In this document: one piece after another, positions 28,261-47,135 of the stretch
Layout of the letters: each line of letters starts with the position of its first letter
How positions within the stretch are numbered: the first letter of the stretch is position 1
DNA from: Eutrigla gurnardus
Lineage: Eukaryota > Chordata > Actinopteri > Perciformes > Triglidae
Direction of reading: 5' to 3'
Assembly: GCA_963514095.1 (NCBI GenBank)
Contig: OY741268.1
Span: 27,456,357 to 27,520,356 of the forward strand
Length of the DNA: 64,000 nt
Translations under genes and position numbers: made by a program
The notes under the pieces: generated by a model
Seen by the model: only the letters and a program-made list of their open reading frames with translations
Told to the model about the DNA's origin: nothing
Databases searched by the model: none

Positions 28261-29993
28261 TGTACTTCTACTACGTTTGACACCTCTGGCTATGTTTTAT
28301 ATTGTTAATCCAGAACAATATATCACATATTATGTATATTATTAATCTGCAGAGTAAGCACCGATGCATACGGGTTGAGTTACAGGGTTATGAAACATCA
28401 TCTCATCCATCAGACATGACTTTACATGTGTACAGTATGAACACAGTGGAACACCGGCAGCCGGCCGTCTCCACAGCTGCCGCTGACGCTGGAGCTTCAA
28501 AGGAAGCGGCCCTCTGTTCTGCAAGGTGATACCCGGCCGTGTTAGCGGCATGTGATGAAAAAGCCTGCACAATGAGTGTTGTGGGACAGGCAGCCTGTAA
28601 CAACAGAGTTGTAGACCAGCGGTGCCCCCAGAGAAACACCTGACCTCTGACATATACACACTAAGCTATATTTACAGCTGGTCATGCATGGAAAGCATGT
28701 TGGCGAAAGGTTCTGTTACTGGTGCGGCATTAGGCAATAGCCTGGCAGCAGCTGTTGAAAGACTGACCCGGGACCTGTCCTGTGAGGCATGTCAGGGATT
28801 CTGCAAACAGCAAGGGAATCATCAGCTTTACCCCGAGTACAATTCTGCATCGTCATTCTAAACCCATTTATTGTGAACAACAACTCAAAAGTTAACAGGT
28901 TGTATTGTTTTCTACCCTTTACGACCTTCATGTAGTCGCATGTTTAAAACCTGAAATATACTCGTCTATGAACCTGGAAACAATCTGTTAATAAAGTGAA
29001 GCACGACACAAACAAAAGTCCCTCTGTGAAAGGGTTTAATTCCTGCTATTTAAAAGTTCTGTGTGTTCATCATGCATAAGATAAACACACAATCCACTCA
29101 CAGGCCATGTGTACCGAGTGTCTGTTTACGTCGTCGCCCTGGCAATTCAGCCCCGAGCCTGCAGCAGCGGCTTCAACCGGAGCAGCTGACAGAAATAGAG
29201 CCCGGGGGAGCTCTGTCCAACCCTGCAGGGGGAGGGGACGGAACAGGGGGCGAATAGCTCGTCTGTGGAAAAGGGCGAGGGAGCAATATTACCAGAGTTC
29301 ACTGAAACTCAGAGGGAAAGACAGTGGGGGTGGTGGTCGTCTGGAGTTGTTTACAGCGGGACGAGACACCAAAACAACATTTTATGGATGAGTGGGAATC
29401 AAGCCTTTGGCTGGTTCTCCACGAGCCGAGATGATTTTATATCAGGGGCGAGCAGAACGTTGTGTCACATTTACACACTATTTGGATTCAATGAAATACG
29501 GGACGCCATTAAAAAAGCACTAAATGCTATTTTTAGTTGCCATGTTCACTATATACAACGTACCAGGCGTTGGTGGAAATGCATCACGTTTCAAGACAAT
29601 AATACGTGCAGACATGCTTGGCCCCGGCTCCGTGATGGACACCGGGTCCAGAGAGTTAGACTGGCTTATGTGTCACTGTCACATGCCCGGTGAGAAAACG
29701 TGTCAGCAAGGATCTCCCATTCAGAGCGATGGATTCCTCACTGCTACAAAACCTTGATGTGACCCCATTCATCGGTTTATAATCATTATGTTAAGTGTTA
29801 ATGCATGTTGGAATGGGATGTCCAGGAATCAGCCAAATGTATGTCATCATCCTGCTGTCGTGCAGATGCATGAAAGGAGTTTTTTGTCCAAAGTGACCAA
29901 ACCTGTAATCACAAGGATATGGATGCACGTCAGTCATGAGACCTATTTTGGAGCGCGACAGTCAACAATCCTTTTCCCTTTATGATGCATGAA

Positions 29994-29994
29994 G

Positions 29995-30089
<95 letters not shown>
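29994..30089. repeat. compound (GAAA)n(GATA)n microsatellite
   Basis: A run of GAAA repeats changes directly into a run of GATA repeats on the plus strand. Confidence 0.95.
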
Positions 30090-31541
30090 AATCAAATGTA
30101 TAGATATAATCTATATGCAGCTGTGGCATAGCAGCACTTTCTTCTACTGTACACTGGTGCCCATCCCAGAATAGGACATGTGGACATGTGGACGATTACA
30201 TCAGGTGCATGTGGATAAAATAACCATTAACCATCTCCTCTCCTCACACTGTCTCCAAAAGCATTTGAGCATGATTTTCAGTTTCATATCTGCACCTACA
30301 CACAGGAAATCCCACAAAACTATGCAAAAGTCGCCACCTGGCCTTGTTCGCCCACACAAGTGGTTAAGTTTTACCCTGGTTTTGGCAGAATGTTATCTTC
30401 CTGGACTGCACCGGGTCCAGTATTTGCCGTAGGGCACCGTAACTCCGTAACACCCAGCGAGTCCAACTGTGAGCGCACGTTTAAACTCGTCTCGTCGTAA
30501 TTTAAACATGAAATCATGTAGATCAGAGCCTGCCGACTCAAAGGTCAGTTGATAACTAATAAATGCGATGCAAAGGTTCCAGACACACCTGCTAGACCAT
30601 GTGACCAGATCAGCTGAGCGGACTGACCCACTATCTTCCAGATGACGCATGCTTCACTGTTCACACCCTGACACCAGCTTTAAAACCCACGTTTTGGGGT
30701 AATAAATGCTGAAACACACATTATACAGTATATCTCTCCCTCAGCAACTCCACAATTACATATCTGAGATAACTGCATGGTCAAAAACCAGCAGGTGTCA
30801 CCCATCCCCCCCCCCACAGTGGAGGGTGGTTTTTTATATGCCTGGCCTTGCTGGTTGCAGCTGACTTCATTCCTCAAGACCAGACCCTCCTCTTACAGTC
30901 AGCCTCCCTAATCTACAGATCAGTGTCTGGAACAAGCAGGCATACCCAACCCCGACGCTGGTGATAGTGAGGCCGAATACACGGTGTACGTGGGCCGCCT
31001 TTCATCTACGTGTGCTAATGGTGCACTTTAAATGTTTTACTGGTCAAACATCCTCTGATCTCCATTCATTAAGATATAAAGCATCATACAGTATGCTCAG
31101 GTTTGACCTTAATGCTAAGGCAATGTAGCTTAACGCTGAACTCCTTAGTCTAAGGAGCTTAAACTGTCTGCCTGTGTGGAGTTAACACTACTACTTCTTC
31201 ATTACACAAGGTGCTGCAGACGAAACATATTTAAGCTATAGGCTAGTTATAGCTACTGTTATGTGCACACATTAATTTAAAATACAAAGCATTACACTTC
31301 AAGGGCCACATTTGCAATTTCACAAAAAAATACAATTTCCTGAATCTCACTATATGAGGTATTATCAATGTGGCGGACTGGACATTTAAAAAGGTACAGT
31401 AAGTCTGCATGCAGCCCTACAATGCATTACATAATGAGATGGTTTCAGGACATGTGATTTATTGAACTACAATGTGATATACATTTAGAAAAGTAAAGGA
31501 ATAAAAAAACAACAAATTGATTGCCGGCAGTCTGAATAGCC

Positions 31542-31547
31542 TTTATT
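31542..31547 (-). terminator. possible eif4ebp3 polyadenylation signal
   Basis: AATAAA on the minus strand, about 560 bases past the stop. Another minus-strand AATAAA near 31984 lies only about 125 bases past the stop and could give a shorter form. Confidence 0.45.
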
Positions 31548-32109
31548 TGAAATTATTCACATTTCGGCTCTCCCTCTATACAACACAGAGCAGGAGCTGG
31601 TTTTCAGTAGGCCCTGACCCCCAACATTAGGAGAAATGTATTCGCCTATCACAAAGAAAGTTGGCCTGTTTTGGGACGGGGGGGGGAATACAACAAAACA
31701 ACTGATACCTGCAGTGGAAAACTCTACATGTCTTAATGTAATCATCTTATATCCCCCAACTTAAAAAATAGGCTACATTGTACAACGTTATTTACAAAAG
31801 ATTAAAAAAAGTGAAATCAAAATGGATTTTTTCCCCAAATCCTGCTGCAACTCCGACGTGAGCGAGCCACCAATCAGCCCATTAAATACCATTTCCTTGC
31901 TTAACACACATTTAGGGTCAAAAACACCCTATGGTTGTCTAACCCCCCCCCCCCACCAATTTGTTTTGGTTCCTCACGAAAGCTTTTATTTCTGGAAAAA
32001 AAAAGTGAAATAAAATAAAATAAAGCTTTAAATGTAATGCGTTACAGTCATTAAAGACCATGGAGGTGTTTTTAAATTGATAACTCTCCACAGGAGGTAA
32101 TACTGGAGC

Positions 32110-35100
32110 TCAGATGTCCATCTCAAACTGGTTGTCATCTGTAGAAAGAGAAGAGAGGAAACAGTTAGGATGTTATTTTTAATAATGGAGGGGGGAGGGA
32201 GGGTGACAATCAGATGGTCGTTAACATTTGTGTTTGCAGACGGAGCACAACCACACCTTAACCGACAACAGGGATGACGACAAAGTTCAGACCTTATCAA
32301 CGCTTTGACAACTGTCAAGAAAAATACACAAACATCGGACTAAATGGGCGTAGCTCGCGATCCCGGACCACGTGACCATGTCCTGTGTGTTTACAAACCA
32401 AGACGAGGGAAGACCGAGGGAAAAAAGGGGGGGGGGGGGGGGGGGGGGGTCAGCGGTTATCCTTGTGGTTTGACAGGAACGGAGGTCCTGATGAGTCACA
32501 AATCTCACCCATGAGCCCAAAACCGTTTGTTTGCACCTCCATCAATCAGTGCCAAAAATAGGTCCTTCATATCCTCCAACAAGAAAATTCAGTAAACTCA
32601 TATATTTGCTAAATAACTGTGACATCTTTCTTATCCCCTAACGACGCCAGCAGCCTAAAAGCAAAGAAAGACTATCGTATACAACCATAAATATATAGTG
32701 ATTGTTGAGTAACAAGCGACTGTTCTGGTTTTTAAAGCGTGGTTAAACCCATGAAGAGCCTGAGTGATAGTGACCGAACACCCCCCCCCCCCCCCATAAA
32801 CACTCACTGCAACCTAAAAATGACGACTCATGGTGGAAACAAAAGGGTTGCAACTGCATGAGAAAAGCATTAAATGCATATGTAGTTATCTTATTATGCT
32901 TTGTATCTTGTTGGTCACATGGAATGGCTCTATATCCAAACCCTGTTTTCTGGAAACAGGCGTCCCTCAAGGCTCAGTACAAGGACCGCTTCTGTTCTCA
33001 TTATACACTGGATTTTCTCTCTTTTGACAAATGTACTTATTGTAAGTCGCTTTAGACAAAAGCATCTGCTAAATGCCCTAAATGTAAATGTTTTTAGATA
33101 AGGCTAAAAATGGTGCATTGTCAGGGATTCATCCTGCACCTGCAATGTCCTTCTCTTCCTCCTCGGCTTCCTCTTTGAGATCCTGCAGCTTCCCCATAGA
33201 GTGCGTGGCGGGTACCGTTACCCCGGGGATCTGGGGCAGACAGCATGGGGGGGTTCGGGCAAGAGGGGAGTTCCGACAATCCAAGAGAAACTTCCTGTCG
33301 TAGATGATCCGGGTACCTGAGGAGACGAGAAAATCTGTTGTTTGACTTGAAACATTAAATCTCCCGTCCTGACAGGAAGTGAAGTTAATTCCATGAAGAC
33401 AAAACACAACAGATCAAATGCTAGAATATATGAAAGCCTGGTTATAATAAGATCTCTGCATCTTGGCATGGTGCACATGTTGGACTATGATTATGTTCCT
33501 CCTGGAGGGGATCCGAGGGGGAAAAGGAGGGTTCTGTGTGCGAGCAGAGGGGAGGGCTGAATGAATTCTAGGAAATCAGAGTACAAAACATTCTTTTTGC
33601 AGCAGCAGGCTTCACGATTGAAGCCACATGTTCCTTCTTTATGACTGGGTCAAATCATTTTAACGCCGACACAGCAGACGTGACAACATGTAGGTGCGCG
33701 TCCAAGAATATATTTTCTCACAAGTTTTCTCACAGCAGCAACACTGAAAAACCCCCTGCAGCTCGCCACGTCTTAAAAACAACATCTCTGTCACCATCTG
33801 TACTTGGACCGACTCCAAGTGAGAGAGAAAAAAAAAAAAAAACAGTGTCATAAATGGCACGTTGTGATAAGTTTGACCAGGACGTGACTGGAGTTGTTGC
33901 TTCTTTCGTGGAGTTTGAACCTGCCCAACCTCGCCGCGAGGGAAAAAACACGTTATGTAATAGCTTTGGTGACCAGTTTGGCCCCGGACAAAGGGGGAAG
34001 CAAAGAACTGAGGGGAGGGAGGGAGGGAGGGAGGGAGGGAGAGAAATTGGGGGTGAGGAAAGAGAGCTGGAATGCAAGCTATGGCTCGAGCAATGCAGAT
34101 CTGTTGTGCAAAAAAAAAAAAAACGTGTGAAACGAGGGACACATGGCATGAGCCCAGTAGAGTGAAATGTCTTGTACATGAAGTGGAACTATGTTGTAAC
34201 TTCCTACATATTGTGCAACAGTAGTCCGTTTTTAGTCCAGTTCTTGTGTTTGTTTAATCCTTGCTCGCACTCCCTTTGCATTAAATATGTCCTCCCTCCC
34301 TCCCCCCACCTCGCTCCCCTTATTAAGTTGTACAGAATGTTCTCATCAGTTCCTGAAATGCAGGGCAGAGAGCGGCGGGGATAGGACGGCCTCCAACTCC
34401 TCCGACCGAGGCGGAGGCCAATCATTCGTCTGCTCTGGCATCTCGGCACATACACCCTCTTTAAATCACAAAGTCACGGGTTAGAGATCCTGTTGTCTTC
34501 GGGGAGAGGTCTGTTTTGGTTTTGCAGCAAAGACATGAATGTGTCGTTTGCATTTCCATTACGCCAATAAATCGTGTCATCTAATGCAAAGTGATGTTTT
34601 TGCCATCAGCAATGAAAAACACATAACATGTCTAATTACTGTGAATGTCATTTTAAACTTAGTAAAACATTTTTTTTTTTTTTAAAGCAACAAAACTTCC
34701 TGACTCCATACTATTTGTGCATGAGTGCCATTTATATAAAATGCTTCTTTATTCCACTTTGGTTCACAAAAAACAACAAATGACAGCAAACGTGTTGATT
34801 GCACGAGGCCTGCAGCCAACTGTCACTTTGCAGGCATGCGTTCACTCTCGTGTAACCTATTTATTTGTTTACGTTTCAAGATAAAAAGTTATTTTGCGGG
34901 TTTTACAGCGAGCTAAATACTATTTTTTTAACTCCTTATTTTGTTTTCAGCTTGCACGTACAAACAGTGAAGTCAGCGCTACTAAAGAAAAGTTAGTAGG
35001 CCTACTTTCTTTTAACGCATTTCTGAAAACAAAGCAGCTGGTAGGTCTCGGGGTCTTACCTCCAGGCGTGGTGGAGAAGAGGGTCCCCCCGGGTGTCTGG

Positions 35101-35192
35101 CTGTAACAGTCGGGTAGCTGGGACCAGTCCTTCAGGGTGAGCACCCTGGTGGGTATGGGGCAACTTTTCACTTCATTTGTACCGGACGACAT
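32110..35192 (-). CDS. eif4ebp3: eukaryotic translation initiation factor 4E-binding protein 3 (4E-BP3 type)
   Basis: Three minus-strand coding exons: 35060-35192 (ATG 35192-35190), 33140-33316 and 32110-32138 (stop TGA). They join in phase to 112 residues. 4E-BPs block cap-dependent translation by occupying the eIF4E surface used by eIF4G, and mTORC1 phosphorylation releases them. Visible features are paired TPGG sites (Thr33 and Thr42, equivalent to human Thr37/Thr46), the YxxxxLphi eIF4E-binding motif YDRKFLL at 50-56, a proline-directed site in ARTPPCCLP (Thr66), and the C-terminal TOS motif FEMDI at 108-112 that recruits raptor. [10 protein letters not shown] and the acidic EEAEEEE stretch are closer to 4E-BP3 than to 4E-BP1 or 4E-BP2, and an RAIP motif is not evident. 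Fish have eif4ebp3 and eif4ebp3l, and I cannot tell which of the two this is. Confidence 0.93.
32427..32449. repeat. 23-base G homopolymer
   Basis: An uninterrupted run of G on plus (C on the transcribed strand's RNA) inside eif4ebp3 intron 2. Length in raw data is likely to be unreliable. Confidence 0.9.
32940..33092 (+). mobile_element. LINE remnant: reverse-transcriptase fragment fused to its 3' tail
   Basis: A plus-strand frame reads [17 protein letters not shown], the well-known RT motif of L2/CR1/Rex-type LINEs. It is followed within about 20 bases by the GTAAGTCGCTTTAGACAAAA tail. The rest of the element is deleted. It lies in eif4ebp3 intron 2, opposite to the gene. Confidence 0.75.
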
Positions 35193-35600
35193 TGCTAGTT
35201 GCTGCTGCTGCTGCTGCTGCAGGCGAAGTGGAGTTTTCTGTTTTTCTTCAGAAGTCCTCAAACTCGCTTTGCAACGGTCGTCTCGCGCAAAGACTTCAAA
35301 GTGTTTTTGTTGTACGCTTACGGCGGACGGTTGCAAACAAAGTAACAGTTGTGCAGCGGTCAGCTGGCGAGCCGAGAGTTGGAAACGAGCTCGGGAGTTC
35401 GGAGGGCCGCGGCGGTGTCCGTCGTTTACGTGCAGGGCTACTCGCAGCGCTACCATGTGCTGTATTTGTACCACCCACGGCTGCAGCGTCCACTCGTGAT
35501 GTTTTTGTGCAACCCTTACGGGACACGTGGTCGGGCCAACGGCTACGTGGCGCGAATGTTTTACTGTAGCGCGCAGTCCGCGGGAGGGTGTGAGGGGCGG
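35193..35600 (-). promoter_or_regulatory. eif4ebp3 5' UTR and CpG-containing promoter
   Basis: Upstream of the minus-strand ATG lies a (CAG)n run (35199-35222 as CTG on plus) followed by a CpG-rich, GC-rich stretch to about 35600. Beyond it the sequence becomes AT-rich. This fits a 5' leader and CpG-island promoter, and no TATA box is obvious. Confidence 0.5.
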
Positions 35601-37143
35601 GAACAAATTAAAGTAGCATTTAGAAAAAAAAATCTGTTTTTAGCTATTTTGTAATAATAATAATAATAATAATAATAACTTGAATGTATATAGTGCTTTT
35701 CATTTAACCCAAGGACGGTTTACACAAACAGAAGGAAATACACAGTTAAATAGTGAAGACAAGCCACTCTTCTGAAAAGCTTCTCTTCGGCCCTTTAATG
35801 ATAATTTAATCATTTAAACAACAATTGGTTTAAAAAATGAATCACAAAAATTACATTAATTTCATAATTAGGTCAACGTGAAGAAAATGTGCTATGCGGG
35901 GCTGCTCCGGTTCACAAAACAAGCGTACCGCCGCCTCTCCCCGTGTTCCCTCGACAACACCGCCCCCTACAGGCGGTTTAACGGTGTGGCGCGGGCTGCA
36001 CGTTCCTCACGTCACTTCAACAACAACGTTCATTCAATACGGGCTGAAGTGTCATTGCCAGTATCTATCCTGCTTTATTTATCTAATACATATTTATAAA
36101 TATAGTATTTAAAATATATATTATTTGTGTTGTTTTGTCATGTTTGAGGTGTGTTTGTTATAGGCCTTTTATTTTGAGCCTCATTGTGATGTACCTTAAC
36201 CCCCATCTTTTGGGTGACGTCTCATCGTTGTACAGTAGTAGTGTTTAAAGTGTTTGAGTTAACAATGAAAACTAGAGAAAATAAAAAGATTACATGGAAC
36301 AAAGATGTGCAAATTGCCAGCAGAATTTTTTTTCTGTTTGGTGAATATTAGTTTCTACATTGTGGATTAAAAATGAAGGCAGATGAATGGCTTGTTGAGT
36401 TAATTTATATAAGTCTTAATTTCCACTGAAAGATAAATGAAAATATAAATGAATAAGAAAGAAAGGAAAATAATATCACTACTATTTCCCAACCACTTGA
36501 GGGCGACATCGACATGAATACATCGAAGGAACTTTTTCTTTAATATTATTTTATATGGTGTATGTATATATATATATTTATTTATATAAATATAATATAT
36601 TTAATATAAAACTCACATGTATGTATGTTTACTGTATAATTCAGGACAATGTTTCAAATAACAGAATCAGTAAAACCATAGAATCGATGGATGAATTGAA
36701 TCAGTACTCAGTACACTCCCCTGTCGTCTTAATAAAGTAATCATATGTACTTTTACTGCAATTGTATCTACAGTATGGTACCCAAGACATATTATATATA
36801 CCTACCAATACATTAAGATAGTAAATTAACTCAGCAATAAACCCACATTGGAGATCCCCTCCAGACATGTTTCAACTGAAAATACTGTGCGACTCACGTT
36901 TTTCTACAGTAAACAAATACAATAACATCTTTGTTTGTTAAATCCAGTTTTAAGCTCACAAGATGCGAGCATGTTGACAAACTAAACCACCGGCCCCGGG
37001 GCTCCCAACCTCATAATGACCGAGAGAGTGGTGCTGTCATTTATTATGACAGACCAGCTGATGTGGAACCGTAGAATAACGTCATTCAACGTCATTGAAA
37101 CTTTCGCTTCGGGCACCTAAATGTCCATACAGCAGAAGAACGG

Positions 37144-37207
<64 letters not shown>

Positions 37208-37380
37208 TCACTCACACACACACACACACACACACTGGGTGTCCAGATAATGTTACACACGTCTGACTCCTAATGTCTGTAAACCGCTTGTGAAATAAAA
37301 GAAGCGTCACATCCTGAAATATTTCTTTTTTCCACCCCTAGCGCACGCACGACGTAAAAAAAAAAGAGAAAGAAAAAGGG
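35601..37380. other. intergenic between divergent eif4ebp3 and acsl4
   Basis: AT-rich DNA with an (AAT)n run at about 35651-35680 and a long (CA)n run at 37147-37238. A piece near 35688-35735 resembles the TATAGTGCTTTTC-type teleost repeat. No gene is recognised. Confidence 0.6.
37147..37238. repeat. (CA)n microsatellite with CACT interruptions
   Basis: A CA run of about 90 bases, interrupted by CTCACTCACT near its right third, roughly 180 bases before the acsl4 promoter region. Confidence 0.95.
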
Positions 37381-37399
37381 GGCGCCACTTCGACTCCTC

Positions 37400-37525
37400 A
37401 TTGGTCCAGGAATATGGAATCAGATGACGTAGTAGTTCCGGTTTCTAGGCCCCCTCGGAGAAAGGTAACTCTCGGTCATTCCTGCGTAGAAACGAGTCCT
37501 GACCCGGTTTTCTTCGCCGCTGAAG
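37400..37525 (+). promoter_or_regulatory. acsl4 promoter and non-coding first exon (candidate)
   Basis: A CCATTGGTCC (CCAAT-box type) at about 37399 and a CpG-rich stretch precede the donor GAAG|GTAAGA, which closes a probable 5' exon at 37525. CpG density stays high to about 37880. The coding exon's 5' acceptor (atctttag at 40413) shows that such an upstream exon must exist. The transcription start is not determined. Confidence 0.5.
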
Positions 37526-38249
37526 GTAAGAAGCGAGGCTGGCAGATAAGCAGGCTATCACTCTGCCGCTGGTCTCCGGTAATCTCATTACCGCCCTTTT
37601 ATCCGTGTGTAGATTTACGTTCGGGAGTTAACTTGATGCGGGTGGCGTTTAATTGTCTTAACAAGCTACGTTGCCGGTAGCTAACGTTACAATGAATGAG
37701 GCGGCTGTTTCTCAGTGACACCGCCGGCAACGTGTGCCGGGTTATGTGACGGTTCCGTCCGCCTCGGGGCATCTCGACCCCCCGTTTATCAGTTGTCGGA
37801 TAACGGGTCCGAGGCGACCGTAACGAGCAGGTTGAAGTCGCCATCACGTGTCGCGATGTTTTGAGCACGGCGAGACGTGATCGCATCTTTGTTCGGTTTA
37901 CATGGTGATGCTACTAGCTATGGAAGTAGGTGATCACAAACACACAGCAACCTCTGATCATGAGGCATTTCCTGGCGTAGAATCGTGGTTTTATAAGGGT
38001 TGCGTTTTTTTTATCCAAAATGGCTACTTTAACGTTGCCATGGAAATAACAGAAATTGTATCAAAAAATGAAGTCGAACGTGCCGGCACGCGCGCGTTAT
38101 CAAGTCCCACGCGCCCGGTTGGTGTTTTCACACCACGCATGCAAATTAAATAGCCTTCTTTGAATTTTCTGACTATCATTAAGTCAGAAAAGGGTTAATG
38201 CAACAACATAACATTGTACTGAATATTATATTGCAGCTGCTTTATTATA

Positions 38250-38433
38250 AGAGAGGGTTTTGCTTGTCCTGTTCAGACACAATAAGGATTTTAATATACA
38301 TTCTTTAATATAAATTAATAAGGGAGAGTTTTGCTTGTGCTGTTCTGACATAATAAGGATTTGAATATACATTCTTTAATATAAATTAATAATGGAGAGT
38401 TTGGTTGTCCTGCTCTGACACGGTTATGATTTG
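38250..38433. repeat. 71-bp tandem repeat, 2.5 copies
   Basis: Two near-identical units (GGAGAGTTTTGCTTGT-C/G-CTGTT ... CATTCTTTAATATAAATTAA) at about 38250-38321 and 38322-38392, and a shorter, more diverged third to 38433. It lies in acsl4 intron 1. Confidence 0.85.
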
Positions 38434-39861
38434 TAATTCACTATTCTTTGCTTAGGTAAACTGACTTGCCTCAAGCAAATTCAAACATAGCACCACAGTC
38501 TTTATTTATCTCCTGGTGTGCAGCCAACATATTTTTTTTTCCTCCATTAGAAACACAGACGTGTGTGACGTGGATCTGAGCTATGATTCACCAAAGTATG
38601 AATCACATTTTGCAACGCAAGGTCCTTTCAGGATAAGGAGCCCTGGTTACATTGGACTTTTTTTTATTTATCATCAATTAGATAATGTAGCAGAGTAGAT
38701 GCGTAGTCACGTCCATAACCACATATTTGCTGCATAAGCTCATATCTTTCCATGTGTGTTTATCTGACGTGTCTGGTACTGCACGGTGGTTGTTCCATTA
38801 CACCGTGTTCATTGATTTTCTCGTTCTCGGCTGAAGACTAGTTAAAAGTGCAATATATTAAATGAAGTCTGTTTTATCTCCGGTATCTTCTCTGTACTGT
38901 GAGGCTTTTATAAGCGAGCAGCGCTTGTCCTAGAGTGACCTTTCCCTGGCCACTGTGTGGGGTGAGCTTCAAGAGTGTTGTCATTGGTCGTCAGTGCTCT
39001 TCATCATAATCCTCGGGGTCGTGGTCTTCGGACAGTGGCCGCTCTGATCTAAAGGGGCCGTGTCTTCACACTGTCTCCTACCCTTTATGACATCTGGGAT
39101 AACACTGTCCTTCCTTGTTGAGAGACAAGACGGCGTGAACACCAAAGGGGAGGGAACTGGCACATTTTGAAACACACCCTCCAAGGAGGTCTCCCGTATA
39201 ATTGAGCAGGGAAAGCTGACAGGCATGCAGATGCTGTTTGGTAACGGAGGAAGAGGTAAGTGACATGTGCTCGGCCAGTCTTCCTGGGTTTTCAAGGGAT
39301 TGAGTTAAATTAATATTAGACATAGATGGAAGATAACCTTCAGAAAGTAGCTGACTTCTGTTTTTAATTTTATGAGAAGTGTGCCACAAGATGTGCTTAA
39401 GTTGACCAACCAACTTCCTCTTCCAGACAGCTGTTGGCACATGAATAGAGCCCAACTGCTGCTGGATTTTTGGGGCTGATGCCCATATGAGAGAGTAAAT
39501 ATATATATATAAAATTTGATTTTGTTTGTTTCAAAATGCAGATGTCACACTCTGGTAATATTTGTTTTTATTTATTTGTGTTTTATAATTTTCCTGGTCA
39601 GAATATGATGCTGTATGTTGGTAATTGTGACTTTTGTGGTGTTTTTTATAGTTTAACCATGAGTGATGGTGATGTTACATTTCATGAGACCAGCTCTAGT
39701 TTATGGAATACATGGACTGTTTAGCAATCATTGACTAAGTCATTGTGTTGTCACCCATTGGTTGGTGGACCAAGGTTTCGGCACACGGCTGTCATCATTT
39801 GAGGATTTGCAACCAGTCATTAAATTTAAGGAGCGACGGGTTGAGTGGAATATTCCATAAT

Positions 39862-39864
<3 letters not shown>

Positions 39865-39918
<54 letters not shown>
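39865..39918. repeat. (AT)n microsatellite
   Basis: An uninterrupted AT run of about 54 bases in acsl4 intron 1. Confidence 0.95.
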
Positions 39919-39921
<3 letters not shown>

Positions 39922-40595
39922 AAGTGACAGTTAGGGATAATTATCTCATAGACTTCAATGCCATCTGGCCGCTTTGTGCAACCAGAGTTGCAGCCTCTGA
40001 TGGAGTGCAGGGAGAATAATTGTTTAAGGCACTTTTGGCATTGGCTTCACTTTTCAGATCCGCAGGTTATGCGAGTTCACATCCACACAGCAGACAATGT
40101 TCTGCCAGTTACTCATGGTGCTTACAACAGTTAGTCAGAGTGTACCTGGCTAGAGAACATGTGTATTGACACGAGTATAATCTGAACTCAAGCAACCTTT
40201 TCTGTATTAAAATCTATGACGATCAAAGCTTTCATATCTGCACAAATTGGACACCAATATCTGTGATAGGCCAATAAAATCGCTCTAAACTTGATTGATA
40301 TTTTGGGTGATACTCAATCGGAACTTTTTTTGTGTGTTGACTCGTAAAATGCTTTCATTAATTGTAGCAACAAAAAAGTTCTGATCATACTTTCTGTTTT
40401 ATTCCATCTTTAGGTGTAACGTTTGGGGGACAGTGGACCAAATATTTCCATACTACACTTGTGGGATTCTTAAACTTGTCCGATATTGGGGGGCTTTTCG
40501 TCTGACACGTCTCAATCATCTTTGGGACCAGCAGAACCAGTCCGACAACCGCTGCTACATAGTTCCCTTCCACGTATCCTCATCCAGAGAACAAT

Positions 40596-47135
<6,540 letters not shown>

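Larger units (their letters stand above)
26421..31530. other. intergenic with LINE debris and microsatellites
   Basis: Five kilobases between the cystm1 promoter and the eif4ebp3 3' end. It holds LINE tails near 27045-27332 and 28189-28260 and a GAAA/GATA microsatellite at 29994-30089. No reading frame resembles a known protein, and the small frames present lack splice-consistent partners. Confidence 0.6.

Noticed and set aside
33660..34179. Two overlapping minus-strand frames with Pro/Ser and Phe runs
   Set aside because: Low-complexity translations of GGGA-rich and poly-A/T stretches inside the first intron of eif4ebp3. There is no family similarity.
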